A DNA stretch of 64,000 nucleotides. It comes from Azospirillum ramasamyi. GTDB taxonomy: Bacteria > Pseudomonadota > Alphaproteobacteria > Azospirillales > Azospirillaceae. Below the pieces are notes generated by a model. It did not search any database and was not told the DNA's origin. It saw nothing but the letters and a program-made list of their open reading frames with translations. The translations under genes were made by a program, and so were the position numbers. This document shows, piece by piece, positions 9,052-17,617 of the stretch (positions within the stretch are counted from its first letter, which is position 1; each line of letters starts with the position of its first letter). Location: NCBI RefSeq assembly GCF_003233655.1, contig NZ_CP029829.1, forward strand, positions 2,490,978 to 2,554,977. Reading direction: 5' to 3'.

Positions 9052-9502
9052 CGGTCCCCAACATTCTGTGGAGAACCCGGCCCAGATCTGTGGACAACCG
9101 GATCCGCCTGCGTTTCGTCCCGACCGGGGGACTCCTCCTCCCCGATACGGCCAAGGGGAGGACAACTCCACCGACCGCTTCGGAAGCTGGGAAGATCCGG
9201 CCCCGCCCGCGTTGTTATCCACGGGACTCCCGTTCGTCCAGCTATAGCATTTCCGCCGTTTCCCGGGGTAGTGCTCCGAATCGTCCACAGATCCGCGCAC
9301 ATGTCGGCACATGCCCCCGGATCTGTGGATAGATTCGTGTGGCTCGGGGATCACCGTTATCCACAGCCATCCACCTCATCCTCTTCCTTTCTCCCTTTAA
9401 AAAATATAGTGAAGAAGAGGGGATAAGCCCGTCCGAGAATCCGCGTCCGATTCCGAGTTGGAATCGCGGAATCCAGATTCGCATTCAGGGGAACGCATCG
9501 CC
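9052..9502. other. oriC: Probable chromosomal replication origin (oriC) between ppsR and hemE
   Basis: A 451-base non-coding stretch between divergent ppsR and hemE. One perfect DnaA box TTATCCACA lies at 9357-9365. One-mismatch boxes lie at 9067-9075 (TGTGGAGAA), 9089-9097 (TGTGGACAA), 9215-9223 (TTATCCACG) and 9324-9332 (TGTGGATAG), and a weaker one at 9281-9289. An A/T-rich run around 9396-9410 (TTTAAAAAATATAGT) could be the unwinding element, and TATAGT within it could double as a hemE -10. Eleven GANTC sites fall in or just beyond this stretch. The hemE-linked origin is established in Caulobacter; applying it here is inference. Confidence 0.85.
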
Positions 9503-9533
9503 TTGTCCGATTCCAGCACCGCCGTCCAGAATC
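9437..9533. promoter_or_regulatory. Cluster of seven GANTC (CcrM-type methylation) sites
   Basis: GANTC occurs at 9437, 9449, 9461, 9469, 9476, 9509 and 9529, seven times in 97 bases. Four more lie in the adjacent origin (9130, 9225, 9278, 9332). Base composition alone predicts about one per 340 bases. The cluster spans the right edge of oriC and the first codons of hemE. In alphaproteobacteria GANTC is the target of the cell-cycle methylase CcrM. Confidence 0.8.
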
Positions 9534-10585
9534 CGAACCCGAACTCCCCGTTGAAGCCGATGCTCGCCGCCCTGGCGGGTGAGGTGCGGACCCGTCCGCC
9601 CTTCTGGCTGATGCGTCAGGCCGGGCGCTATCTGCCGGAGTACCGGGAACTGCGGGCCAAGGCGGGCAGCTTCCTCGACCTCTGCTACAATCCCGACTTC
9701 GCGGTCGAGGTGACCTTGCAGCCGCTGCGCCGCTACGGCATGGACGCGGCGATTCTGTTCTCCGACATCCTGGTGGTGCCTCATGCCCTGGGCCAGCCGC
9801 TGGCCTATCTGGAAGGGGAGGGGCCGAAGCTGGATCCGGTCCGCAATGTCGAGGACCTGAAGCGCCTGTCGCGCGACCGCTTCCACGAGACGCTGGCGCC
9901 GGTCTACGAGACGGTGCGCCGGCTCTCCACCGCGATCCCCCGGGATACGACGCTGATCGGCTTTGCGGGGGCTCCCTGGACCATCGCCTGCTACATGGTG
10001 GAAGGGGCGGGCTCCAAGGAGTATGCGCACGTCAAGCGCTGGGCCTACGGCGACCCGGCGGGATTCGCCCAACTGATCGACCTGATCGTCGAGGTCACCG
10101 CCGACTATCTCTGCCGCCAGATCGAGGCGGGGGCGGAAACGGTGCAGCTGTTCGACAGCTGGGCCGGCGTCCTGCCGGTGGGCGAGTTCCGCCGCTGGGT
10201 GATCGAGCCGACGCGGCGGATCGTCGCACTGGTGAAGGCCAAGCACCCGAACACGCCGATCATCGGCTTCCCGCGCGGGGCCGGCCACGCCTATGAGGAT
10301 TATGTCGCCGACGCCGGCGTCGATGCCGTCGGGCTCGACACCACCGTCTCGCCGGTGTGGGCGGCGCGCAATCTGCAGACCCGGCTGCCGGTGCAGGGAA
10401 ACCTCGACCCGATCATGCTCGCCACCGGCGGCAAGGCGATGGAGACGGCGACCCGCTGCATCCTGGAGGCGTTGGCCGACCGGCCCTTCGTGTTCAACCT
10501 GGGCCATGGCGTGATCCAGTCCACCCCGCCCGACCATGTGGCGGCGCTGACCCGGATCCTGCGCGACTGGCCGGAGCGCGGCTGA
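9503..10585 (+). CDS. hemE: Uroporphyrinogen decarboxylase
   Basis: Decarboxylates uroporphyrinogen III to coproporphyrinogen III in haem synthesis. The substrate signature PPFWLMRQAGRYLPEYRELR and the second UroD signature around GFAGAPWTIACYMVEG are intact, and the length is normal for the family. There is no ATG ahead of the conserved part except an upstream one at 9458 and one at 9560. I favour TTG at 9503 because AGGGGA sits 10 bases before it. The 18-residue leader before KPMLAALAG is Ser/Asn/Pro-rich and encoded by the GANTC-rich DNA. First gene right of the origin, with hemH and hemJ downstream. Confidence 0.93.
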   Translation: MSDSSTAVQNPNPNSPLKPMLAALAGEVRTRPPFWLMRQAGRYLPEYRELRAKAGSFLDLCYNPDFAVEVTLQPLRRYGMDAAILFSDILVVPHALGQPLAYLEGEGPKLDPVRNVEDLKRLSRDRFHETLAPVYETVRRLSTAIPRDTTLIGFAGAPWTIACYMVEGAGSKEYAHVKRWAYGDPAGFAQLIDLIVEVTADYLCRQIEAGAETVQLFDSWAGVLPVGEFRRWVIEPTRRIVALVKAKHPNTPIIGFPRGAGHAYEDYVADAGVDAVGLDTTVSPVWAARNLQTRLPVQGNLDPIMLATGGKAMETATRCILEALADRPFVFNLGHGVIQSTPPDHVAALTRILRDWPERG

Positions 10586-10675
10586 CCGCTTTCCGGGCAA
10601 CGGGACCAAAGGGCCGAAAAAGCGACGGCGGGGGTCTGGACAGAGGGACGGCGACGCTCCAGTTTAGCGGGCATC

Positions 10676-11839
10676 ATGAGCCAGCAACCTTCCCAGACTT
10701 CCGCCCCGCACACCGTTCCCGGCGGCCGGCCGCGCCGCGTGGCCGTCGTGCTGTTCAACCTCGGCGGTCCCGATGCGCCGGAGGCTATACGGCCCTTCCT
10801 GTTCAACCTGTTCTCGGATCCGGCCATCATCCGGCTGCCGAACCCGTTCCGCTTCATGGTCGCCAGCCTGATCAGCGGACGGCGGGCGAAGCCGGCGGCG
10901 GAAATCTATGCCCAGCTCGGCGGCAAGTCGCCGCTGCTGGAGAACACGGAGGCCCAGGCCGCGGCGCTGGAGGCGGCGCTCGGGCCGAAGCCAGTGGCGG
11001 ATCCGGGGCCGGAACTGGAGCCGGAGCTGGGGGCAGATCCGGGGCTGGATCCGGCCGCGGATGGGGCGGAGACCAAGGTCTTCATCGCCATGCGCTACTG
11101 GCATCCGATGAGTGCCGAGACGGCGGCCCGGGTGAAGGAGTACGACCCGGATCTGGTCGTTCTGCTGCCGCTCTATCCGCAATTCTCCACCACCACCACG
11201 GCCTCCAGCACCAAGGTCTGGCATGAGGCGGCGAAGACCGTCGGGCTGACCGCGCCGACCAAGCTGCTGTGCTGCTACCCGACCGAGGCCGGCTTCATCG
11301 ACGCCTCGGCGGACCTGATCCGCCCGCTGTACGAGGCCGCCAAGGCCCACGGCACGCCGCGCGTCCTGTTCTCCGCCCACGGCCTGCCGAAGAAGGTGGT
11401 GACCTCCGGCGACCCCTATCAGTGGCAGTGCGAGCGTACGGCCGAATCCATCGCCGCGGCGCTGGGCATCGAACATCTGGACTGGGTGAACTGCTACCAG
11501 AGCCGCGTCGGTCCGATGGAATGGATCGGCCCCAGCACCGACGCCGAGATCCGCCGCGCCGGGCAGGACGGCGTGCCGATCCTGGTGGTGCCGATGGCCT
11601 TCGTGTCGGAGCATTCCGAGACGCTGGTGGAGATCGAGATCGAATACCGCCATCTCGCCAAGGAAGTCGGGGTTCCGCATTTCACCCGCGTGCCGACCGT
11701 GGGGGTGCATCCCGGCTTCATCGACGGGCTGGCCCGGCTGGTGCGGCAGACGGTGGCAGGCAAGGCGGCCGTCTGCGCCCAGAACGGCGGCCGGATCTGC
11801 CCGTCCAACTTCCCCGGCTGCCCGCAGGCGCGGCGCTGA
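10676..11839 (+). CDS. hemH: Ferrochelatase with an acidic low-complexity insertion
   Basis: Inserts Fe2+ into protoporphyrin IX. 387 residues, longer than the usual 320-350. The N-terminal VVLFNLGGPDAPEAIRPFL, the catalytic His loop VLFSAHGLPKKVV and the C-terminal SEHSETLVEIEIEY are conserved. Two departures account for the length: a 20-residue polar N-terminus, and an insertion of about 25 residues (DNA about 10990-11068) made of Pro/Glu/Asp/Gly repeats such as ELEPELGADPGLDP, just before VFIAMRYWHPMS. The insertion DNA is a run of GGATCCGG-like units. It sits on a surface loop and probably does not affect catalysis. Confidence 0.95.
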   Translation: MSQQPSQTSAPHTVPGGRPRRVAVVLFNLGGPDAPEAIRPFLFNLFSDPAIIRLPNPFRFMVASLISGRRAKPAAEIYAQLGGKSPLLENTEAQAAALEAALGPKPVADPGPELEPELGADPGLDPAADGAETKVFIAMRYWHPMSAETAARVKEYDPDLVVLLPLYPQFSTTTTASSTKVWHEAAKTVGLTAPTKLLCCYPTEAGFIDASADLIRPLYEAAKAHGTPRVLFSAHGLPKKVVTSGDPYQWQCERTAESIAAALGIEHLDWVNCYQSRVGPMEWIGPSTDAEIRRAGQDGVPILVVPMAFVSEHSETLVEIEIEYRHLAKEVGVPHFTRVPTVGVHPGFIDGLARLVRQTVAGKAAVCAQNGGRICPSNFPGCPQARR

Positions 11840-11870
11840 ACCGCAACGAAAGAGGGGGATAAGCCCGGTG

Positions 11871-12296
11871 ATGTACGAATGGGTCAAGGCGCTGCACGTC
11901 ATCAGCATCATCGCCTGGATGGCGGGGCTGCTCTACCTGCCGCGTCTGTTCGTCTACCATTGCGAGGCGCCGGCCGGATCCGACACGTCGGAACGCTTCA
12001 AGGTGATGGAACGCCGCCTGCTGCGCGCCATCATGAACCCGGCGATGATCGCGTCGTACGTGTTCGGCATCGCCATGCTCGTGATGATTCCGGAATGGAT
12101 GAAGCAGGGCTGGATGCACGCCAAACTGCTGCTGGTGCTGCTGCTGACCGTCAGCCACATGATGATGGCCCGCTGGCGCCGGGAATTCGCCGAGGACCGC
12201 AACATGCGTCCCCAGGGCTTCTACCGCATCGTCAACGAGGTGCCGACGGTCCTGATGATCGGCATCGTCATCTTCGTGATCGTGAAGCCCTTCTGA
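11871..12296 (+). CDS. hemJ: Protoporphyrinogen IX oxidase HemJ
   Basis: Membrane-bound, haem-containing protoporphyrinogen oxidase of the HemJ type used by many Gram-negatives that lack HemG/HemY. 141 residues, about four membrane segments. The first carries the family motif HVISIIAWMAGLLYLPRLFVYH with the conserved haem-ligand His. The start is the ATG at 11871; a GTG one codon earlier is equally placed relative to the AGAGGGGG ribosome binding site at 11851-11858. It lies 31 bases after hemH, so the penultimate and last haem enzymes are co-expressed. Confidence 0.93.
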   Translation: MYEWVKALHVISIIAWMAGLLYLPRLFVYHCEAPAGSDTSERFKVMERRLLRAIMNPAMIASYVFGIAMLVMIPEWMKQGWMHAKLLLVLLLTVSHMMMARWRREFAEDRNMRPQGFYRIVNEVPTVLMIGIVIFVIVKPF

Positions 12297-12335
12297 CCGG
12301 CGTCAGGTGATCGCCCGGTCTTCCACACCCTGGAA

Positions 12336-12370
12336 AAAGCGGAATCCGCGACCGACGCGGGTTTCGCTTT
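12336..12370 (+). terminator. Hairpin after hemJ
   Basis: A 15-bp stem with two G-T pairs (AAAGCGGAATCCGCG at 12336-12350 against CGCGGGTTTCGCTTT at 12356-12370) and a 5-base loop, 39 bases after the hemJ stop. No long T-run follows, so it may be a weak terminator or a 3'-end-protecting structure. Confidence 0.55.
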
Positions 12371-12373
12371 CGT

Positions 12374-12400
12374 TTGACTTGCGTCCGCCGATCCGATAAC
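12374..12400 (+). promoter_or_regulatory. Possible rho promoter and long rho leader
   Basis: TTGACT at 12374-12379 and GATAAC at 12395-12400 with a short 15-base spacer, directly behind the hemJ hairpin. If used, the rho mRNA would have a leader of about 270 bases. The stretch 12297-12675 otherwise holds no convincing gene. A long C-rich leader would suit the Rho autoregulation known in enterobacteria, but that link is inference. Confidence 0.35.
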
Positions 12401-12675
12401 CATGTCAGGACCACGGGGTTTTCGCCCCGCGGCCTCCCACGCCCACATCTGCCGATCCGACGCTCTGTTCTTGAGCCGGGCCTGGTGGCTGGCGACCTGC
12501 TCCCGTGCGACCATTTTCCGGGCGCCCTGGCGCGATCGTCCAAGCGCCACCCGCTGCCCACCCGACGCGACCGCGTTGCGGCATCCGCCGCCCCCAACCG
12601 CCGTCGGCCGGGATTCCAGGCACTTCCCATACCCTCAAGGCCACTCCCCCGCATGACGATTTCACAGGCAATCCG

Positions 12676-13932
12676 ATGCATCTCCAAGAGCTGAAGTGCA
12701 AAAGCCCCGCCGAACTGCTGGCGTTCGCGGAGGAGCTGCAGATCGAGAACGCGAGCACGCTGCGCAAGCAGGACATGATGTTCGCGATCCTGAAGCAGCT
12801 GGCCGAGAACGACATTCCGATCTACGGCGACGGCGTTTTGGAGGTGCTGCAGGACGGGTTCGGCTTCCTGCGCTCGCCGGAAGCCAATTATCTGCCGGGT
12901 CCCGACGACATTTACGTCAGTCCCAGCCAGGTGCGCCGCTTCGGCCTGCGCACCGGCGACACGGTGGAGGGGCAGATCCGCTCGCCCAAGGACGGTGAGC
13001 GCTACTTCGCCCTGCTGAAGGTCAACACCATCAATTTCGACGCGCCCGACAAGGTCCGTCACCGCATCAATTTCGACAACCTGACGCCGCTCTATCCGGA
13101 GGAACGCATCCGGATGGAGGTCGAAGACCCCACCAAGAAGAACCTCACCGGCCGCATCGTCGACCTGGTGGCGCCGCTCGGCAAGGGGCAGCGCGGGTTG
13201 ATCGTGGCGCCGCCGCGCACCGGCAAGACGGTGATGCTGCAGAACATCGCCCACTCGGTCGCCACCAACCACCCCGAAGCCTATCTGATCGTCCTCCTGA
13301 TCGACGAGCGTCCGGAAGAAGTGACGGACATGGCCCGCTCGGTCCGCGGCGAGGTCATCAGCTCCACCTTCGACGAACCGGCCACCCGCCACGTCCAGGT
13401 CGCCGAAATGGTGATCGAGAAGGCCAAGCGGCTGGTCGAGCACAAGCGCGACGTGGTCATCCTGCTGGACAGCATCACCCGTCTGGCCCGCGCCTACAAC
13501 ACGGTGGTGCCGAGCTCCGGCAAGGTGCTGACCGGCGGTGTCGACGCCAACGCCCTGCAGCGGCCCAAGCGCTTCTTCGGCGCCGCCCGCAACGTGGAGG
13601 AGGGCGGGTCGCTCACCATCATCGCCACCGCGCTGATCGACACCGGCAGCCGCATGGACGAGGTGATCTTCGAAGAGTTCAAGGGCACCGGCAACTCGGA
13701 GATCGTGCTGGACCGCAAGCTCTCCGACAAGCGCACCTTCCCGGCCATCGACATCTCCAAGTCGGGCACCCGCAAGGAGGAGCTGCTGGTCGACAAGGGC
13801 ACCATGTCGAAGATGTGGATCCTGCGCCGCATCCTGATGCCGATGGGCGTGACCGACGCGGTCGACTTCCTGGTCGACAAGCTGAAGCACACCAAGTCGA
13901 ACAACGAGTTCTTCGAGAGCATGAACCAGTAG
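12676..13932 (+). CDS. rho: Transcription termination factor Rho
   Basis: Hexameric RNA helicase for factor-dependent termination. 418 residues, the classical length. Rho N-terminal helical domain (1-45), cold-shock-like RNA-binding domain with [18 protein letters not shown] (51-68), Walker [13 protein letters not shown] (about 178-189), Walker [18 protein letters not shown]-loop [21 protein letters not shown] region, and R-loop. The start [15 protein letters not shown] is used because the upstream open frame is unlike Rho. The gene stands alone between hemJ and a strong terminator at 14043. Confidence 0.97.
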   Translation: MHLQELKCKSPAELLAFAEELQIENASTLRKQDMMFAILKQLAENDIPIYGDGVLEVLQDGFGFLRSPEANYLPGPDDIYVSPSQVRRFGLRTGDTVEGQIRSPKDGERYFALLKVNTINFDAPDKVRHRINFDNLTPLYPEERIRMEVEDPTKKNLTGRIVDLVAPLGKGQRGLIVAPPRTGKTVMLQNIAHSVATNHPEAYLIVLLIDERPEEVTDMARSVRGEVISSTFDEPATRHVQVAEMVIEKAKRLVEHKRDVVILLDSITRLARAYNTVVPSSGKVLTGGVDANALQRPKRFFGAARNVEEGGSLTIIATALIDTGSRMDEVIFEEFKGTGNSEIVLDRKLSDKRTFPAIDISKSGTRKEELLVDKGTMSKMWILRRILMPMGVTDAVDFLVDKLKHTKSNNEFFESMNQ

Positions 13933-13985
13933 GGACCGGATCCGGGGCCGGATCTGCCGGCCCCTGGCCCCGACCTCCAGGGAAT

Positions 13986-14010
13986 GTCATCCCCGCGAAG
14001 GCGGGGAAGC
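13986..14010. repeat. REP-like palindrome TCATCCCCGCGAAGGCGGGGA
   Basis: CCCCGC (13991-13996) and GCGGGG (14001-14006) separated by GAAG, preceded by TCAT. From memory, this palindrome type is dispersed between genes of many GC-rich proteobacteria. It lies between rho and its terminator. A single copy is present in this window. Confidence 0.5.
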
Positions 14011-14042
14011 TGGGGCGGCAGGCGGTTCGAACAGGGCACAGA

Positions 14043-14077
14043 AAAAGGGCGGGGGCCTTTCGGCCGCCCGCCCTTTT
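14043..14077. terminator. Bidirectional terminator between rho and secB
   Basis: Perfect 11-bp stem (AAAAGGGCGGG at 14043-14053, CCCGCCCTTTT at 14067-14077) with a nested GGCC/GGCC hairpin in the loop and T-rich flank TTTTCTTTTC. On the opposite strand the A-run gives a T-run, so it can end both rho and secB transcripts. Confidence 0.85.
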
Positions 14078-14106
14078 CTTTTCGGCTCCGCCGGATCCGT
14101 CCGGGA

Positions 14107-14598
14107 TCAGAACGGGGGCTGCTGCGGCTGTTCGGCCTGCTGGGCCGACTGGCGGTGATACAGCTCGGCGAAGTCGATCGGGTTGATCATCAGCGGCGGG
14201 AAGCCGCCTTCGCGGGTCGCGCTGGACACGATGGCGCGGGCGAACGGGAAGATCATCCGGGCGCCTTCGATCATCAGCACCGGGCGGTGATGCTCTTCCG
14301 GCAGGCCGGGGAACTGGAACAGGGCGCCATAGGACAACTCGACCAGGAAGGCCACGGCCTCGCCCTGGCGGGCTTCGCAACGCAGGTTCAGCGTCAGCTC
14401 GTAGATGTCTTCGCCGACCTTCTGACCCTGGACGTCGACGCCGATGTTCACCTGCGGCTGCGGCTGGTTGGGCAGCAGGCTCTGCGGGGCGTTGGGGTTC
14501 TCGAACGAGAGGTCCTTCACATACTGCGCGAGGACATGCATCGGCAGCGAGGACGCCTGCTGCTGCTGCTCGGCGCCGTTGCTCATCTGATCGGACAT
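14107..14598 (-). CDS. secB: Protein-export chaperone SecB
   Basis: Tetrameric cytosolic chaperone that keeps precursors unfolded and hands them to SecA. 163 residues. The core begins at LPMHVLAQYVKDLSFENPNAP and includes VNIGVDVQGQ, YELTLNLRCEA and the SecA-contact region around ALFQFPGLPEEH, ending with FPPLMINPIDFAELY. The ends are Gln-rich and disordered, as usual in alphaproteobacterial SecB. Part of the secB-fxsA-Tim44 group typically found near the origin in this class. Confidence 0.96.
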   Translation of the reverse strand: MSDQMSNGAEQQQQASSLPMHVLAQYVKDLSFENPNAPQSLLPNQPQPQVNIGVDVQGQKVGEDIYELTLNLRCEARQGEAVAFLVELSYGALFQFPGLPEEHHRPVLMIEGARMIFPFARAIVSSATREGGFPPLMINPIDFAELYHRQSAQQAEQPQQPPF

Positions 14599-14782
14599 AA
14601 CGGACTCCTAATCGCCGGCCTTCCTCCCGGCCCGGAACCCGGCTTGGGGCGGGGCAGGGGCGGCGGGCCGGCCCGGATGTGAGGTGACGGGATTTGGTTC
14701 GCGACGGTTGTGCCTTCGCCCAATGGGCTGGCTATCACGGATCGGCCGTCCTGCCAACGGAAACCGCCGAGCGGAGGGCCGC

Positions 14783-15430
14783 TCAGCGCCGCTCATCCGG
14801 GCGGTTCTTCCCCCATTGGGAATCGGTCAGCCGCGGCGCATCGGCATCGTCCTTCCCATGGTCCTTACCAGCGTCCTTTCCATCATCCTTTCCATCGCCT
14901 GTTCCGTCCTCTCCGGGCGTGACGTCGCGGTAATCCACGTCGATCACACCGGGCGCGGGGCGGAAGGGATCGTCGGCGCGGCGGGCATCGCCGGATCCGA
15001 ATCCCGGCTGGCCGAAACCACCATGTCCGAAGCCGTGCCGCCCGTCGGCGGTGGTCCCGCCCATGGTGAAGACCGACATGCCGGCGCCGGCGCGGCGGAG
15101 GAACCAGCGGCCCATGCCCCGGCGCAGCGGGCGGATCAGCAGGAGCAGCCCCAGTATGTCTGTCAGGAAACCGGGGATGATCAGCAGAATGCCGGCCAGC
15201 ACTTCGCAGAAGCCGTCCAGCACCGTACCGATCGGTGTTTCGCCGCGGGCCGCCGCGGCCTGCGCACGGGTCAGCGCCGCAAGGCCACGGTGGCGGACCA
15301 GTATCACGCCGACCACCGCCGACAGGATCAGCAGCCCGATGGTTGGCCCGGCGCCGATCCAGTCGCCGACCTGGATGAATCCGACGATCTCCAGGATCGG
15401 CAGAATAAGGATCAACAGCAGGGGATTCAT
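14783..15430 (-). CDS. fxsA: FxsA family membrane protein with a Lys/Asp repeat tail
   Basis: Inner-membrane protein; in E. coli FxsA overproduction relieves F-plasmid exclusion of phage T7, and its normal role is unclear. Residues 1-130 hold three to four membrane segments (LLLILILPILEIVGFIQ at the N-terminus, GLLILSAVVGVILV, LAGILLIIPGFLTDILGLLLL). The last 70 residues are hydrophilic and end in a 4-residue repeat of GKDD/GKDA/GKDH type (DNA about 14847-14900, 12-bp units). Divergent from the Tim44-like gene, sharing a 272-base promoter gap. Confidence 0.88.
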   Translation of the reverse strand: MNPLLLILILPILEIVGFIQVGDWIGAGPTIGLLILSAVVGVILVRHRGLAALTRAQAAAARGETPIGTVLDGFCEVLAGILLIIPGFLTDILGLLLLIRPLRRGMGRWFLRRAGAGMSVFTMGGTTADGRHGFGHGGFGQPGFGSGDARRADDPFRPAPGVIDVDYRDVTPGEDGTGDGKDDGKDAGKDHGKDDADAPRLTDSQWGKNRPDERR

Positions 15431-15702
15431 GGTGTCCTTGCTCTTCGGGCTCGCTGCCCCTATCTAGGTTTGGATAGGTCGTCCGGTTGAAAGACCGGCG
15501 GCTCCATCCGGGATGGCGGTTTCTGACGGGCAAGCAACACGTAATGCCGCCCAACCGCAAGGTCCAGGGGTGGGGAAGGCGGTGACGCCGCGGCCGCAGC
15601 CGGATCTTTCATCGGATCCGCCGCCGGATCTGCCGTCCCAAGGCCGCTTCCGCAGGTCAATACGCTCAATTCATGGGCTCAAGTCGTTGGAAGGAACAGA
15701 TG

Positions 15703-16383
15703 ATGGGAGATGGGTTCGTGTTCATCGAGATCGTGATCTTCGCGATGATCGCGGCCTTCCTCGTCTATCGGCTGCGCAGCGTTCTGGGCCGACGGACGGG
15801 GGAGGAGCGTCAACGCCCCAACCCCTTCACCCCGGCCCCCGGGGCGGCGAAGCCCGACAATGTCGTGCCTCTGCCCGACCGCAACCGGCCGCGTCCTGAT
15901 GTCGCAGTCTCGCCGGACGAGCCGCTGTCGCTGGCCGCCTCCATCGACCAGATCCGCGCCGCCGACCCGAACTTCGACGAAAAGCACTTCCTGGAAGGCG
16001 CCAAGGCCGCTTTCGCCATGATCGTCGATGCCTTTGCCCGTGGCGACACCGCGACGCTGCGTCCGCTGCTGGCCGACGATGTGTACGAGAGCTTCGCCCG
16101 CGTCATCCGCGATCGTCAGGCTGCCGGAGAGCAGCACGAGGCCCGCATCGAGTTCGTGCGCGAGGCCGAAGTGGTGGAAGCCAGGCTGGACGCCTCCTAT
16201 ACCGCCTTCGTCACCGTGCGTCTGGTCACCGATCAGATCAATGTGGTGCGCGACCGCGACGGCGCCGTGATCGACGGCGATCCCAAGGAAGTGGTGGAGA
16301 ACGTCGACGTCTGGACCTTCGCCCGCAATCTCCGCTCGCGCGACCCGAACTGGGCGCTGGTCGAGGTGCGGCCGGTTCAGTGA
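15703..16383 (+). CDS. Tim44/TimA-domain membrane protein
   Basis: 226 residues. One N-terminal membrane helix (FVFIEIVIFAMIAAFLVYRL) is followed by a Pro-rich linker and a Tim44-like domain from about residue 85 to the end (FLEGAKAAFAMIVDAFARGD, LRPLLADDVYESF, ending WTFARNLRSRDPNWALVEV). Bacterial Tim44-like proteins are relatives of the mitochondrial import factor, and a role in protein export or assembly is suspected. ATG at 15703 is 7 bases behind AAGGA; an adjacent ATG at 15700 is also possible. The stop overlaps the GTG alternative start of mltA. Confidence 0.88.
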   Translation: MGDGFVFIEIVIFAMIAAFLVYRLRSVLGRRTGEERQRPNPFTPAPGAAKPDNVVPLPDRNRPRPDVAVSPDEPLSLAASIDQIRAADPNFDEKHFLEGAKAAFAMIVDAFARGDTATLRPLLADDVYESFARVIRDRQAAGEQHEARIEFVREAEVVEARLDASYTAFVTVRLVTDQINVVRDRDGAVIDGDPKEVVENVDVWTFARNLRSRDPNWALVEVRPVQ

Positions 16384-16400
16384 TCGGACGACCGCCTGTA

Positions 16401-17612
16401 ATGACTTTCCCCAATCGTACCGTATCCAGCGCCATCGCCCTCCTCGGGGCGGTGGCGTTCCTGTTTTCGGCCTGCACGCCGAAGGAAGAAGCGAAGCGGG
16501 AGGAGGCCAAGCCGCCCGACGCCCTGACGCTGGCGCCGCTGACCTTTGCCGAGCTTCCGGGCTGGCGGACGGATCCGGTCGCCCAGGCGGTCCCGGCGCT
16601 CGCCCGCTCCTGCGCGCGCTTCAGGACGCTGCCGCCGGACCGGCCGGTCGGGCCCAACGGGGTGGCCGGCACCATCGGCGACTGGCAGCGCCCCTGCGCC
16701 CAGCTGGCGGATCTGCCGGCCGGCGACGATGCCGCCCGCGCGTTCTTCGAAGAGAATTTCACCCCCTACGCCGTCGGCAACAACGGCGTGCGCGAGGGCC
16801 TGTTCACCGGCTATTACGAGCCTGAGCTCGAAGGCAGCCGCCGGCGGCATCCGGCTTATCCGGTGCCTCTCTACCGCCGTCCGGCGGATCTGGTGATGGT
16901 CGATCTCGGCGACTTCTCCGACCGCTGGCGCGGGGAACGCACCGCCGGCCGGGTGGTGGACGGGCGGCTGAAGCCCTATGAGGACCGCGCGGCCATCACC
17001 GCCGGCTCGCTCAGGGACAAGGGGCTGGAACTGGTCTGGGTGAAGGACCCGATCGGCGCCTTCTTCCTGCAAATCCAGGGATCGGGCCGGATCCGGCTTG
17101 CGGAAGGCGGCGAGATGCGCGTGGGTTACGCCGCGCAGAACGGCCACAAATACGTCGCCATCGGCAAGGAGCTGATCGACCGCGGCGAGTTGAAGCGGGA
17201 AGAGGTCTCGCTCCAGACCATCCGCGCCTGGCTGTTCGCCAATCCCGACCAGGCGGCGGCGGTGATGAACGTCAACCCGTCCTACGTCTTCTTCCAGCCG
17301 CTGAGCGGCGACGGCCCGAACGGCGCCCAGGGTGTGGCGCTGACCCCCGGCCGCAGCCTGGCGGTGGACTCCAAATTCATGCCCTACGGCGCGCCGGTCT
17401 GGCTGGACGCCGAGGATCCCATGGACGCCGGTCAGCGTCTGCAACGCTTGATGATCGCCCAGGACACCGGCGGGGCCATCCGCGGCCCGGTGCGCGGCGA
17501 CGTCTTCTGGGGCCATGGCGAGGAGGCGGAGCAGAAGGCCGGGGTTATGAAGAGCCGTGGGAGCTATGCGTTGCTGCTGCCGAAGACGGTGGCGGCAGCT
17601 GCAGGCGGGTAG
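16401..17612 (+). CDS. mltA: Membrane-bound lytic murein transglycosylase A (lipoprotein)
   Basis: Cleaves peptidoglycan glycan strands to 1,6-anhydromuropeptides at the outer membrane. About 403 residues. A signal peptide ends in the lipobox FSAC. The MltA domain has FTGYYEPELEGS and FLQIQGSGRIRL, and the C-terminal 3D domain has DSKFMPYGAPVWLD and AQDTGGAIRGPVRGDVFWGHG, including the catalytic Asp. A GTG at 16380, overlapping the upstream stop, would add 7 residues; neither start has a strong ribosome binding site. The pairing of a Tim44-like gene and mltA is common in Rhodospirillales. Confidence 0.93.
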   Translation: MTFPNRTVSSAIALLGAVAFLFSACTPKEEAKREEAKPPDALTLAPLTFAELPGWRTDPVAQAVPALARSCARFRTLPPDRPVGPNGVAGTIGDWQRPCAQLADLPAGDDAARAFFEENFTPYAVGNNGVREGLFTGYYEPELEGSRRRHPAYPVPLYRRPADLVMVDLGDFSDRWRGERTAGRVVDGRLKPYEDRAAITAGSLRDKGLELVWVKDPIGAFFLQIQGSGRIRLAEGGEMRVGYAAQNGHKYVAIGKELIDRGELKREEVSLQTIRAWLFANPDQAAAVMNVNPSYVFFQPLSGDGPNGAQGVALTPGRSLAVDSKFMPYGAPVWLDAEDPMDAGQRLQRLMIAQDTGGAIRGPVRGDVFWGHGEEAEQKAGVMKSRGSYALLLPKTVAAAAGG

Positions 17613-17617
17613 GGGAA

